From NCBI GenBank assembly GCA_021846275.1, contig JAJZBZ010000001.1, positions 186,001 through 250,000 of the forward strand: 64,000 nucleotides of DNA. The letters are read 5' to 3'. Positions 15,484 through 24,500 of the stretch are shown one piece after another. The position numbers and the translations under genes were made by a program. This stretch comes from Acidobacteriota bacterium (GTDB taxonomy: Bacteria; Acidobacteriota; Terriglobia; Terriglobales; Acidobacteriaceae). Under the pieces are notes generated by a model. That model worked only from the letters and a program-made list of their open reading frames with translations. It was not told the DNA's origin and made no database searches. Position 1 is the first letter of the stretch; the number at the start of each line of letters is the position of its first letter.

Positions 15484-17919
15484 GTGCGCATCCTGACCCG
15501 CTACATTCTCGGCGAGATTGCAACGCATGCGATCCTGGGCTGCGCATTGTTCACATTCATTCTGTTCATGCGCCCGCTGGAACAGATTCTGGACATGGTG
15601 GTGCGCAACAGCTCAAGCCTGTCGGCGCTGGGCGAGATCATCCTGTTCACGCTGCCGAATACATTTCTGCTTACGATTCCGATGGCGGTGCTGGTTGGCG
15701 TGCTGCTGGGGCTGAGCAGACTGGCCGCGGATTCGGAGATCATTGCGATGCGCGCGACCGGAATGGGCATCTGGTATCTGGTGGGCGTGGCGACGATTGT
15801 GGCGGGGCTGGGAACGGCATTTGGGCTGGTGAACTCGCTCTATCTGTCGCCGGTGGCGAATCGCGCGATTCTGACGCTGCAGGATTCGTTGGCGAAGACG
15901 CAGGCTTCGTTCGAGGTGCAGCCGCGCGTTTTCTATGAAGACTTTCGGAACACAGTTGTGTATGTGCAGGACGCGCGATCGAGCGGCGGCGTGGCGAACT
16001 GGAAGCAGATGTTCATTGCCGACGTGACGAATCCGATCACGCCGCAGATTACGACGGCTGAGTCGGCGACGATCACTGACGACAGCGAGCAGGGGCTGCT
16101 GATCCGGCTGCGCAATGCGTCGCAGCATACCCTGGACCCGAAGCAGCCGGATGATTACACGATTTCCACCTACGCAACGACGGATCGCCCGCTGACCTTC
16201 AGCCCGCAGAGCGATGTTCATCTGGGACGCATGGATACGCCGCTTTACGCGGAGGGAAATCGACAGCTGCTGCGGGAAGCGCGGATTGCGCACGGCACAG
16301 AACGCAGGCGCGACCTGATCGAACTGAATCGCAGGCTGGCGTATCCGATGGCGTGCCTGGTGCTGATGCTGGTGGGCGTGCCGCTGGGCGCGGCCTCGCG
16401 GCGCGGCGGCAAGAGCATGGGCTTTGTGTATACGCTGCTGCTGGTGCTGACGTACTATCTGCTGTCCAATCTGGGCATCGCGTGGGGACGGACGGGCAGG
16501 CTGCCAGCGGTGCTCGCCGTATGGCTGGCGAATCTGCTGTTTGCTTCGGCGGGAATTTTTCTCCTGACGGAGATGGCCAACGGCGGGCGAGTGAAGCTGG
16601 CGATGCGGCGCTGGCTGGGGCGGATTGCGGAGCGAGTGGTGGACGCGCTCCCGACGGCCGCAGTTGAAGGGCACGAGGCCAACGGCGCTGCGGCGGATGC
16701 GGCGACACATGGGATCAGCCGCAGGCTTCGCTGGTTGATTCGGCTGCGGCTGAAGAGCAGGCGCGTGCGCAGCCAGCTCACGCATTCGTTTCCACGCTGG
16801 AAGCGACGCGGGTTTCCTCTGATTCTGGATCAGTATGTGCTGCGTGAATTCGTGAAGATGTTTGGGATGATCCTGTTCGGGTTTGTGCTGATGATGTTGA
16901 TCTTCACGTTCTTCGAACTGGTCGGGGACATTCTGCGCAACCATGTGGCGCTGTATGTGGTGGGCGATTACCTGGTGCATCTGGCGCCGAGCATGATTTA
17001 CCAGATCACGCCGCTGAGCGTGCTGATCGCGGTGCTGGTGAGCTTCAGCATACTGAATCGCAACAGCGAACTGACGGCGATGAAGGCGACGGGCGTGAGC
17101 CTGTATCGGCTGGTGGTTCCGGTGTTTGTGATTGCGGCGGCGCTGGCGGTGAGCCTGTTCGCGTTTGACCAGTCGTATCTGCCGCAGGCGAATCGCGAAC
17201 AGGAGGCGCTGCGCAATACGATCAAGGGCAGGCCGCCGCAGACGACGCTGCATCCGGACCAGAAGTGGATTGTGGGCGATGCGCACGGTGCGGGCGAGGC
17301 CAGCATTTTCTATTACCAGTTCTTTGATCCGGACCAGAATGCGTTTGCCAATCTGACGCTGTTTGAGTTTGACGCAAAGACGTTCGCCATGAAGCGGCGC
17401 ATCTTTGCCGAGCGCGTGCTGTGGAATGACGATGCGCACGGTTGGGTGTTTGAAAACGGATGGGAGCGGAGTTTCGATGGCGCTTCGCAGACATCGTTTC
17501 GCTCGTTCCTGAAGGCATCTTTTCCCGAAGTGACGGAGCCGCCGGGATACTTCAAAAAGGAAAATCTCCAGTCTCAGGAGATGAACTTCTCGCAGCTTGG
17601 GCGATACATTCACGACCTGCAGCGAAGCGGGTTTGACACGATGCGGCTGCGCGTGGAGCTGTATCACAAGATTGCCTATCCACTGGTGACGGTTGTGATG
17701 GCGGTGCTGGCGGTTCCGTTTGCGCTTTCGATGGGCAAGCGCGGATCGCTGACCGGGATTGCGGCGGCAATTGCGATTGCCGTTGGATATTGGGTGATCG
17801 CCGGATTGTTTGACGCGATGGGCAGCGTGAACTATCTGCCGGCGGCGCTGGCGGCGTGGTCGCCGGATATTTTGTTTGGGCTGACGGGCGGTTATCTGCT
17901 GCTGCGCACGCCGACGTAG
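15484..17919 (+). CDS. Fused LptF-LptG lipopolysaccharide-transport permease
   Basis: An 811-residue protein made of two YjgP/YjgQ permeases in one chain. The first half (about 1-365) runs from MRILTRYILGEI through PNTFLLTIPMAVLVGVLLG, a periplasmic beta-rich domain and RRLAYPMACLVLMLVGVPLG. The second (about 440-811) repeats the plan with ILDQYVLREFVKMFG, YQITPLSVLIAVLVSFS, a second periplasmic domain and HKIAYPLVTVVMAVLAVPFALS. A basic linker (around 370-440) joins them. LptF and LptG normally are separate proteins that form the inner-membrane part of the LptB2FG exporter. The start is GTG 15484; a TAGACT box is at 15460-15465. The downstream ABC exporter begins 20 bp later. Confidence 0.92.
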   Translation: MRILTRYILGEIATHAILGCALFTFILFMRPLEQILDMVVRNSSSLSALGEIILFTLPNTFLLTIPMAVLVGVLLGLSRLAADSEIIAMRATGMGIWYLVGVATIVAGLGTAFGLVNSLYLSPVANRAILTLQDSLAKTQASFEVQPRVFYEDFRNTVVYVQDARSSGGVANWKQMFIADVTNPITPQITTAESATITDDSEQGLLIRLRNASQHTLDPKQPDDYTISTYATTDRPLTFSPQSDVHLGRMDTPLYAEGNRQLLREARIAHGTERRRDLIELNRRLAYPMACLVLMLVGVPLGAASRRGGKSMGFVYTLLLVLTYYLLSNLGIAWGRTGRLPAVLAVWLANLLFASAGIFLLTEMANGGRVKLAMRRWLGRIAERVVDALPTAAVEGHEANGAAADAATHGISRRLRWLIRLRLKSRRVRSQLTHSFPRWKRRGFPLILDQYVLREFVKMFGMILFGFVLMMLIFTFFELVGDILRNHVALYVVGDYLVHLAPSMIYQITPLSVLIAVLVSFSILNRNSELTAMKATGVSLYRLVVPVFVIAAALAVSLFAFDQSYLPQANREQEALRNTIKGRPPQTTLHPDQKWIVGDAHGAGEASIFYYQFFDPDQNAFANLTLFEFDAKTFAMKRRIFAERVLWNDDAHGWVFENGWERSFDGASQTSFRSFLKASFPEVTEPPGYFKKENLQSQEMNFSQLGRYIHDLQRSGFDTMRLRVELYHKIAYPLVTVVMAVLAVPFALSMGKRGSLTGIAAAIAIAVGYWVIAGLFDAMGSVNYLPAALAAWSPDILFGLTGGYLLLRTPT

Positions 17920-17927
17920 CTTCCCGA

Positions 17928-17939
17928 TACAATACAGTC
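17928..17939 (+). promoter_or_regulatory. Leaderless-type -10 element of the ABC exporter
   Basis: TACAAT at 17928-17933 is followed by 6 nt (ACAGTC) and ATG 17940. No Shine-Dalgarno sequence is present. Confidence 0.65.
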
Positions 17940-19709
17940 ATGCTGCGAGATCTGAAGCCGCTGTTTCGGTACATGGCGCGTTATCGCTGGGGCTACCTGC
18001 GCGGAACGCTGGCTCTGATTGCGACGAATGCAATCTGGGTGCTGTTTCCGCTGGTGATCGAGAGAGCGATCAATGAACTGAATCGGCATCGCGGATCGGT
18101 GGCTGCGATGGAGCGGCTGGTGCTGGAATACGCGGCGCTGCTGGTGGGCATTGCGCTGCTGAAGGGCGTTTTTCTCTACGCTTCGCGATGGATACTGATC
18201 GGCATCTCGCGCGATATTGAACTGGACCTGCGGAATGATCTGTTTGCCACGCTGGAGACGCTGGATACTGCGTACTACCAGCGGAACCGCACGGGCGACA
18301 TCATGGCGCGGATGACGAATGATCTGAATGCCGTGCGGCAGTTGCTGGGACCGGCGATCATGTACAGCGCAAACACGATTCTGTTCAGCGTGGGCGCACT
18401 GTATTTCCTGCTGCGCATCAGTCCGTGGCTGACGCTGGTGGCGCTGGCACCGATGCCGGTGGCAAGCATTCTGGTGCAGTACTTCGGCGCGCGGATTCAT
18501 GAACGATTCGAGCGCATCCAGGCGAGTTTTTCCGAGATCACGGCGTTTGCGCAGGAGAATTTTTCGGGAGCGCGGCTGGTGCGCGCCTTTGCTCGCGAGA
18601 AGGTTCAGATCGCTTCGTTTGAGAAAGCGAACAAGGAGTACATTCGGCGCGCGCTGCGGCTGGTGCAACTGATGGGGATGCTGTGGCCGACGCTGGAGTT
18701 TGTGCTGGGCGTGGCGATGGTGATTACGTTGTGGGTGGGCGGACACGAGGTGCTGAGCCATCGGATCAATGTTGGCAGCTTCATCGCCTTCAACACCTAC
18801 ATGATCATGCTGACGTTTCCGATCATTGCCGTGGGATGGGTGGTGAATATTTTTCAGCGCGGAACGGCTTCGGTGAAGCGCATCGATGAGATTCTGCGGG
18901 CGCGGCCGGAGATCGATGATCGCCATGCCGAGATGGCGCTGGGCGAGAGTTCGGAGCCGCTGCGCGGCGAGATCGAGTTTCGCAATCTGAGCTTCAGCCA
19001 CGGCGAGCGCGAGGTGCTGCACGAGGTCTCGCTGAAGATTCCGGCTGGCAAAACGCTGGCGATTGTCGGCCCGACCGGCGCGGGCAAAACGACGCTGGTG
19101 AACCTGATTCCACGCCTGCTGGAAGCTCAGGACGGGGCGATGCTGATTGATGGGGTGCCGGTGAAGCGATACCCGATTCAGCGGCTGCGCAGGAATATCG
19201 GCATGGTGCCGCAGGAGACATTTCTGTTCAGCGAAACGATTCGCGAGAATATCTGTTTTGGCGCGCCAGATGCCGACGAGGCCGCCATTCTGGATGCCGC
19301 CGAAGCCGCGCATATTCGCACGGAATTTGCGGAGTTTCCCGACGGCATGCGGACGCTGGTGGGCGAGCGAGGCGTGACGCTCTCCGGCGGGCAAAAGCAG
19401 CGAACATCGATCGCGCGCGCGCTGTTGCGCAGACCGGCAATTCTGATTCTGGACGACGCGCTGGCGAGCGTGGACACGTATACGGAAGAGCGGATTTTGC
19501 AGGGCCTGAAGCGATATACCAAGGGATGCACGACGATCCTGATTGCGCATCGGATCTCGACCGTTCGCGAAGCGGATCAGATTGCGGTGCTCCGGGAGGG
19601 CCGGATCGCGGAGACGGGAACGCACGAGGAACTGATCGCGCTGGGTGGCTACTACGCGGACCTCCATGCCAAGCAACTGCTGGAAGAGGAACTGGCTGTG
19701 GCAGGCTGA
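17940..19709 (+). CDS. ABC exporter half-transporter (MdlA-like, degenerate Walker B)
   Basis: A 589-residue type IV (exporter) ABC protein. Six transmembrane helices fill residues 1 to about 310. The nucleotide-binding domain has Walker A GPTGAGKTT (about 376-384), Q-loop MVPQETFLFSETI, signature LSGGQKQR (about 480) and the H-loop IAHRIST. Walker B reads ILILDDALASVD, so the catalytic Glu after the Walker Asp is Asp. This is typical for the degenerate subunit of heterodimeric exporters such as MdlA or TM287. No second subunit is adjacent. It follows the fused lptFG gene by 20 bp. The substrate is unknown; lipid or drug is likely. Confidence 0.88.
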   Translation: MLRDLKPLFRYMARYRWGYLRGTLALIATNAIWVLFPLVIERAINELNRHRGSVAAMERLVLEYAALLVGIALLKGVFLYASRWILIGISRDIELDLRNDLFATLETLDTAYYQRNRTGDIMARMTNDLNAVRQLLGPAIMYSANTILFSVGALYFLLRISPWLTLVALAPMPVASILVQYFGARIHERFERIQASFSEITAFAQENFSGARLVRAFAREKVQIASFEKANKEYIRRALRLVQLMGMLWPTLEFVLGVAMVITLWVGGHEVLSHRINVGSFIAFNTYMIMLTFPIIAVGWVVNIFQRGTASVKRIDEILRARPEIDDRHAEMALGESSEPLRGEIEFRNLSFSHGEREVLHEVSLKIPAGKTLAIVGPTGAGKTTLVNLIPRLLEAQDGAMLIDGVPVKRYPIQRLRRNIGMVPQETFLFSETIRENICFGAPDADEAAILDAAEAAHIRTEFAEFPDGMRTLVGERGVTLSGGQKQRTSIARALLRRPAILILDDALASVDTYTEERILQGLKRYTKGCTTILIAHRISTVREADQIAVLREGRIAETGTHEELIALGGYYADLHAKQLLEEELAVAG

Positions 19710-19754
19710 GAAGGAATGGGCAGGAGTCGGCGCGTCCGTCGGCGCTGGCTTTGA

Positions 19755-20207
19755 TCAGGCAGTCCATCGAGGCGCGTCGGAGGCGGCATGCGCTGAAGAG
19801 GCGGAACGTGGACGCGCGGCGGGGAATGGAACGGAGACGGGCGATTGCTGCAACTGCTGTTGCGCTACCTGTCGCCAGGCATCACGCACGTTGCGCACGC
19901 AACGAATGGCTTCATGGAAACGCTCGACGGAGGCCGTTTGCGAGGCCTGAAGAGTGAGGGCAAAGATGGACGCATAGAACTCGCTGAGCACCTCGGCGGG
20001 ACGGCCACCAATGTCCATGCGCAGCCGGGCCTGGAGGTGAATCATGATGTCGAGGGCGCGCTTGACCGCGGCGCGGCGCGCGGCGACATCCCCAGCCTCG
20101 ACAGCGGCGGCGGCGGCGTAAAGGAAACGAACCATTCCGTCGTAAAGCGCGACGACGAGTTCGACGGGCGATGCTCCCTCGAGCGTGTGCTGTTGATAGG
20201 ACGACAT
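19755..20207 (-). CDS. fliS: Flagellar export chaperone FliS
   Basis: The 150-residue product begins MSSYQQHTLEGASPVELVV, close to the FliS consensus in which a short YxxxxxxxASPxxLvxxLYdg segment leads into helices. It continues ALYDGMVRFLYAAAAAVEAGD and, near residue 75, LRMDIGGRPAEVLSEFYASI. FliS binds the C-terminus of flagellin and prevents premature polymerisation. The start at 20207 fits the family; an upstream ATG at 20237 adds ten residues. The C-terminal 30 residues are Ala/Pro/Ser-rich and not conserved. It lies 69 bp downstream of fliD, probably in one transcript. Confidence 0.9.
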   Translation of the reverse strand: MSSYQQHTLEGASPVELVVALYDGMVRFLYAAAAAVEAGDVAARRAAVKRALDIMIHLQARLRMDIGGRPAEVLSEFYASIFALTLQASQTASVERFHEAIRCVRNVRDAWRQVAQQQLQQSPVSVPFPAARPRSASSAHAASDAPRWTA

Positions 20208-20276
20208 AGGGCGCGTGTGCAACCTCCTCGGGCGCATCGGCTGTGGACAGCGGGAACAACGATCAGAACGTCGGGA

Positions 20277-21662
20277 TTAGAGAGTCGGGTTGACGTAACC
20301 TGTGACGGCCGAGTAGATCATGCTCATGCTGTTGATATTGGTGGGAATCTGCTGAAGGGTCTCGTTGGCCAGATTCAGTTCCGTGGTGAGGCTGGACTGC
20401 TGCTGGGAGATGAGCAGATTCTCATTGGAGATATTCTGATTCAGCGAGGAGATGATGGCGCTGTTGGCATTGAGGTCGAGCGTAAGCATGCCAGTGGGCG
20501 AACTGTTGCCCAGATTGTCGAGCGCGGTGGAGAAGTTGAGTCCCCAGCTTCCGGCATTCTGAAAGAAGCTGGTGACGCCGGAGTAGTCCTGATTGAGTTC
20601 CGTGTTCAGGGTGCTGGTGTCAAGGGAAAGCGTGCCATCATTGTTGATGGTGATGCCCAGTTGAGTGACGCTGTTGATGTCTCCCTGGGTATTGGACTGA
20701 TTGATGGAGCTGAGTAATTGCTCCTGAAACATGGCGAGTGTGGGTGAGCCGAAGAGCGGCTGAGGAGTGCCGGAGGTGGTGTTGGTTTCCTGGGCGTTGA
20801 CGGCGCTGATGACCGAGTTGTAATCGGAGACAAGCTGGCCGATGGAGCTGACAACGGCGCTGTTGTCATTGAGTATCTGCACCTGGACCGTTTCCGGTGT
20901 GCCGCTGGTGACCGGGGATGGCGCGAGAAGTTGAAAGGTGACGCCGGGAATCACGGTGCTGACGGTGTTCGAGGATGCCGAGACGCTGACGCCATCAACA
21001 ACCAGGCTGGCATTGGCGCCGGTTATGGCTGTCGTGTAACTGAGCGCGGTGCCTGTCGTGGAGTCCGTGACGCTGGAGGTGACGGTGAGGTTGCCGCTGG
21101 AGCCGGAGGTGCCGGAGACAAGCGAAAGTCGCGACCCGTTGGCGTCGGTGATGACGCTGGCGTTGACGCCGATGCCGGCGGAGTTGATGGCTGTGGCGAG
21201 CGTGGAGAGCGTGTTGCTGGTGGAGCCGATGGTGATGGTCTGCGCCGTGCCGGAGCCGACCTGAATCGTGATGGAGCCGGAGAGCGTGTCGGAGCTGTTG
21301 GCGATCTCCGTGAGATAACCGGACGAGGTCGCGGCCAGGGAATTGACGACGATGGTGTGAGTGCCGGCGACGGCGGAAGAGGACGCCGAAGTGAGCGCAA
21401 TGACGTTGGGATCCGAACTGGAACCCTGCTTGCCGGCCAGGACGCCCTGAAAGTTTGTGAGCGAACTCATGTCGGTGGAGACCTGCGAAAGCAGCGTACC
21501 GAGATTGGAGATCACAGTGTCCTGCGCGTTGGTGGCGCTGAGCTGGGTGTTCCAGGGAGTTTCCACGTTTTGAAGATTGGCGACAATTTCGCTGACGGTC
21601 TGGCTGACGTTGAAGCCAGTGCCGCTGATCGGCGAGCCGAAGTTGATTCCTACCGCTCCCAT
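20277..21662 (-). CDS. fliD: Flagellar hook-associated protein 2 (filament cap)
   Basis: A 461-residue FliD. The N-terminal region holds GTGFNVSQTVSEIVANLQNVETPW (about 14-37), a variant of the IxxLV motif region. The Ser/Thr-rich middle includes AGTHTIVVNSLAATSSGYLT, the usual flagellin-hook beta domain. A C-terminal helix (NENLLISQQQSSLTTELNLA) supports capping. GGAGG stands 5 nt before ATG 21662. The gene is transcribed in the same direction as fliC, but a strong terminator separates them, so fliD-fliS probably has its own promoter. Confidence 0.92.
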   Translation of the reverse strand: MGAVGINFGSPISGTGFNVSQTVSEIVANLQNVETPWNTQLSATNAQDTVISNLGTLLSQVSTDMSSLTNFQGVLAGKQGSSSDPNVIALTSASSSAVAGTHTIVVNSLAATSSGYLTEIANSSDTLSGSITIQVGSGTAQTITIGSTSNTLSTLATAINSAGIGVNASVITDANGSRLSLVSGTSGSSGNLTVTSSVTDSTTGTALSYTTAITGANASLVVDGVSVSASSNTVSTVIPGVTFQLLAPSPVTSGTPETVQVQILNDNSAVVSSIGQLVSDYNSVISAVNAQETNTTSGTPQPLFGSPTLAMFQEQLLSSINQSNTQGDINSVTQLGITINNDGTLSLDTSTLNTELNQDYSGVTSFFQNAGSWGLNFSTALDNLGNSSPTGMLTLDLNANSAIISSLNQNISNENLLISQQQSSLTTELNLANETLQQIPTNINSMSMIYSAVTGYVNPTL

Positions 21663-21763
21663 GCGAACCTCCGGGCAAACTGGAGCACATCAAAACCCGT
21701 TTGCCGCGCGGAAAAATGAGTCAATCCCAATGCAAAACAAGACTGAAAGCCGACGCAAACAAT

Positions 21764-21802
21764 CCGCGACAGGGAAGAGCGGACGGCTCTTCCCTGTCGC
21801 GG
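21764..21802 (-). terminator. Terminator after fliC
   Basis: Perfect 17-bp arms (21764-21780 and 21786-21802) surround a 5-nt loop, placed 7 bp after the flagellin stop. A T-rich stretch follows on the reverse strand. It isolates the highly expressed flagellin gene from fliD. Confidence 0.9.
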
Positions 21803-21808
21803 TGGGAT

Positions 21809-23074
21809 TTACTGCAACAGCTTGGTGACTTCCTGTTGCAGGCTGTTGGCCTGAGCCAGGGCCGAGATGCCGGTCTGGCTGAGCACCTCGTACTTGGAAA
21901 GGTTCGAGGTTGCCTGCGCGTAGTCGGTCGCCTGGACGCTGTTCTGCGCGGCCAGGATGTTCTGCTGCTGCGTGGTCTCGACCTGCGAAACCGCGTTCAG
22001 CGTGTTGACCTGGGCGCCGAGGTAGCCGCGCTGCGCGGAGATATTGCTGATCGCGGAATTGATCTGCGTCAGGGCTGTCTGCGCATCGCCGGCGGTCAAC
22101 AGGTCCGTGTTCGACAGGTTGGTCGTGGACTCGTTGGCACCGCGCTGGTAGCTGATGGTTTCGATCGCCTTCGTCGAACTGAACGCCGTCGCCGTGACGC
22201 CGGTTGGGGTGTCGGCCAGCGTTGCACTGGCGATGGCGACCGAGGAGTTGGTGTTGGAGACGAGAATGCCGGTGTCAGCCGAGTTGACGCCCGTGTCGCC
22301 GACTGCGCCTGCCGTGGTGAGGCTGGCGCTGACGCCCGGGATGCCGTCCTTGTTGATCTCCTGAACCAGTGCGCCAACCGTGGTCGCGGTGGTGGTAATG
22401 GTGCTTGTCGTGCCGTCGGCGTTGGTGATGGTGAACTTCAGGCCGCCAGTGATTGCATCGCTGGACTGTGCCGCTGTCGTGAGGGCACCGCTGGTGTCCT
22501 TTGACAGGTCGAAGAACTGTCCGGCTGAACTCTGCACCACGGTGCCGCCTGAATCGCCGACCGTGGACGAGGACAGCGACGCGAAGTAGAGATTGTCAAT
22601 GGAAGCGCCGGTTGTGGAGGAGTCGCCGGTGTAGATGTTGACGCCGGCGGCGGATCCTGTGAAGACCTGGCTGGAGTTGTAGGTCGTTGTCTGGCCGATG
22701 GTGTTGATCTCAGAGAGGATCGACTGATACTCCTGGTTTGCCGCAGCAGCCTGCGAGCTGTCGAGGGTGCCGTTCGCTGTTTCCGTGGCCAGCGTCACAG
22801 CACGGTTGAGCAGGTTCGTCACTTGCGAGAGCGCGCCGTCGGCGACTTGCAGGATGCCGACACCTTCGCTTGCGTTGGTGGCCGACTGGGTGAGCGCGGT
22901 GGAGTTGGCCTGAAGGCCATCGATGAGGGACAGGCCGGCTGCATTGTCCGAACCGGAGTTGATCTGCGAACCGGAGGAAAGCTGCTCCAGGACGGTCTGC
23001 AGACTAGCCTGCGTGTTGTTCAGGTTGTTCTCTGCCGCCAGTGCGGAGAGGTTATTCAGTACGCCAAGAGGCAT
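21809..23074 (-). CDS. fliC: Flagellin
   Basis: The 421-residue filament subunit. The N-terminal D0/D1 helices read NLSALAAENNLNNTQASL, then LEQLSSGSQINSGSDNAAGLSL, the classical flagellin signature. The C-terminal D1/D0 helices include AQRGYLGAQVNTLNAVSQVE and end ALAQANSLQQEVTKLLQ. The variable centre is Ser/Thr/Ala-rich. GGGAG is 6 nt before the ATG. A textbook sigma-28 promoter lies about 125 bp upstream, and a strong terminator follows. Confidence 0.97.
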   Translation of the reverse strand: MPLGVLNNLSALAAENNLNNTQASLQTVLEQLSSGSQINSGSDNAAGLSLIDGLQANSTALTQSATNASEGVGILQVADGALSQVTNLLNRAVTLATETANGTLDSSQAAAANQEYQSILSEINTIGQTTTYNSSQVFTGSAAGVNIYTGDSSTTGASIDNLYFASLSSSTVGDSGGTVVQSSAGQFFDLSKDTSGALTTAAQSSDAITGGLKFTITNADGTTSTITTTATTVGALVQEINKDGIPGVSASLTTAGAVGDTGVNSADTGILVSNTNSSVAIASATLADTPTGVTATAFSSTKAIETISYQRGANESTTNLSNTDLLTAGDAQTALTQINSAISNISAQRGYLGAQVNTLNAVSQVETTQQQNILAAQNSVQATDYAQATSNLSKYEVLSQTGISALAQANSLQQEVTKLLQ

Positions 23075-23197
23075 GGGTAGCTCCCGTGGATGCTGGAATT
23101 AGCAGTGCGGGACGGAGTGGGAAAAGTCGGATCGGAAGGAAGGAGCAATCGATTCGACGACCCAGGCCCGAGACGGCTGCTGGTGCATCTGGCGGCT

Positions 23198-23224
23198 TTA
23201 TCGGCGCAGGGGGATTGAACTTTA
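23198..23224 (-). promoter_or_regulatory. Sigma-28 (FliA) promoter of fliC
   Basis: On the reverse strand TAAAGTTC (23217-23224) is separated by exactly 11 nt from GCCGATAA (23198-23205). The enterobacterial FliA consensus is TAAAGTTT-N11-GCCGATAA, so only one base differs. It predicts a leader of about 120 nt before the fliC ATG. Confidence 0.9.
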
Positions 23225-23319
23225 CCGGGCGGAAAAAGAATTCGGGAGGGGGATGGAATTGCAGCGCGAAAGGCAACTGCCGCGTATTGGCACAGCCGGT
23301 GGTTTTCCCGATCCGGAAC

Positions 23320-23347
23320 TCTTGTTTGCCATACAGATTGCCGATGA
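23320..23347 (+). promoter_or_regulatory. Weak sigma-28-like promoter before flbD-motAB
   Basis: TCTTGTTT (23320-23327) and GCCGATGA (23340-23347) with 12-nt spacing resemble a FliA promoter; the -35 half matches poorly. It is 25 bp before the flbD start. Confidence 0.3.
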
Positions 23348-23371
23348 GAGACACAGAAAGGTGCGGCGGCG

Positions 23372-23659
23372 ATGATTGAAGTCACTCGACTGAACGGGAA
23401 CATCATGATGATCAACAGCGATCTGATCAAGATTGCCGAGGCGTCACCGGATACGATGCTGACGCTGATTCACGGCGAGAAGCTGATTGTGCGCGAGAGC
23501 TGCGAGGAGATTGTGGCGAGGGTGCTGGCGTATCGTGCGCGGCTGCTGGCGGCGATGGCGCGCGAGCTGCACGACGCGGAGCCGGTGATGCGCATGTCGG
23601 GGATGATGAGCCAGGATGCGGCGGACAGGGCGGTGGAACCGTCGGCGGAAAAAGGCTGA
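23372..23659 (+). CDS. flbD: Flagellar protein FlbD/SwrD family
   Basis: A 95-residue protein starting MIEVTRLNGNIMMINSDLIK, followed by EASPDTMLTLIHGEKLIVRES, the hallmark of FlbD (SwrD), a small protein needed for full flagellar motor power and usually encoded just before motA. The last 40 residues are an extension beyond the usual 60-70. The gene is 68 bp upstream of motA on the same strand, matching that context. Confidence 0.88.
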   Translation: MIEVTRLNGNIMMINSDLIKIAEASPDTMLTLIHGEKLIVRESCEEIVARVLAYRARLLAAMARELHDAEPVMRMSGMMSQDAADRAVEPSAEKG

Positions 23660-23726
23660 CGCGGGGAATCAGCAGCGGTGAGGCGAGCCGGACGGAACGG
23701 AATCCGGAGAATTTCTGGAGGAAGAA

Positions 23727-24500
23727 ATGGACAAGGCGAGCATTGGTGGAGTCCTGGTTGCGGTGATTGGCATTGTTGCCGGTCTGTTGCTGGAGGGTGG
23801 AAACCTGGGACAGATTTTTCAGCCGACGGCGGCGATGATTGTCTTTGGCGGAACGATGGGCGCGGTGCTGTTGCAGTTTCCGATGAAGACGGTGGTGGAT
23901 GCGTTTCGCAGGCTGGCGGTGCTGTTTGTGGAGCCGCGGATGCAGGACGAGAAGCTGGTGCAGCAACTGGTGAGCTTTGCGAACAAGGCGCGGCGGTCTG
24001 GCGTGGTCTCGCTGGACGCCGACCTGCGCATGATTGACGATCCGTTTCTGCGCCAGGCGCTGACGCTGGCCGTGGACGGGACGGAGCCGACGGAGCTGCG
24101 GCGGATCATGTCGGTGAGCATGGAATCGCGCAGCGAGGGCGAGGAGCGGCAGCCGGCGGTCTTTGAATCCGCCGGTGGATTTTCACCGACGATCGGAATT
24201 CTGGGCGCGGTGCTGGGGCTGATTCAGGTGATGCAGCATCTGGACAATATCCAGGCTGTCGGCAAGGGCATCGCGGTTGCGTTTGTGGCCACGATCTACG
24301 GCGTGGGCGCGGCGAATCTCTTCTTTCTGCCTGCGGCGGGCAAGCTGCGGCTGCGCATCCGCGAGGAGCATCTGCGCCGGGAGATGATGCTGGAGAGCGT
24401 GATCTCGATTCTGGAAGGGATGAATCCGCGCATGCTGGAAGTGAAGCTGACCGGGTATCTGGAAGCGAATCGCGAGATGGCGCGGGAGCAGGCGGCATGA
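23727..24500 (+). CDS. motA: Flagellar motor stator protein MotA
   Basis: The 257-residue stator subunit has four membrane segments: residues 6-24, about 32-50, and the pair formed by PTIGILGAVLGLIQVMQHL and VAFVATIYGVGAANLFFLP. The Pro-bearing third segment and the charged cytoplasmic loop between segments 2 and 3 are as in MotA/PomA. Its stop overlaps the motB start by 4 nt (ATGA). GGAGGAAGAA precedes ATG 23727. Confidence 0.95.
   Translation: MDKASIGGVLVAVIGIVAGLLLEGGNLGQIFQPTAAMIVFGGTMGAVLLQFPMKTVVDAFRRLAVLFVEPRMQDEKLVQQLVSFANKARRSGVVSLDADLRMIDDPFLRQALTLAVDGTEPTELRRIMSVSMESRSEGEERQPAVFESAGGFSPTIGILGAVLGLIQVMQHLDNIQAVGKGIAVAFVATIYGVGAANLFFLPAAGKLRLRIREEHLRREMMLESVISILEGMNPRMLEVKLTGYLEANREMAREQAA

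Noticed and set aside
15613-17667. Very long open frames opposite lptFG, the P450, the ABC exporters and other genes
   Set aside because: They are antisense shadows produced by high GC at codon position 3; translations are Arg/His/Gln- or Ala/Gly-rich without domains, while the other strand encodes recognisable proteins.
23289-23305. TTGGCAC-containing sigma-54-like site before flbD
   Set aside because: The -12 element has GG instead of GC at the required place, so it does not fit the consensus.
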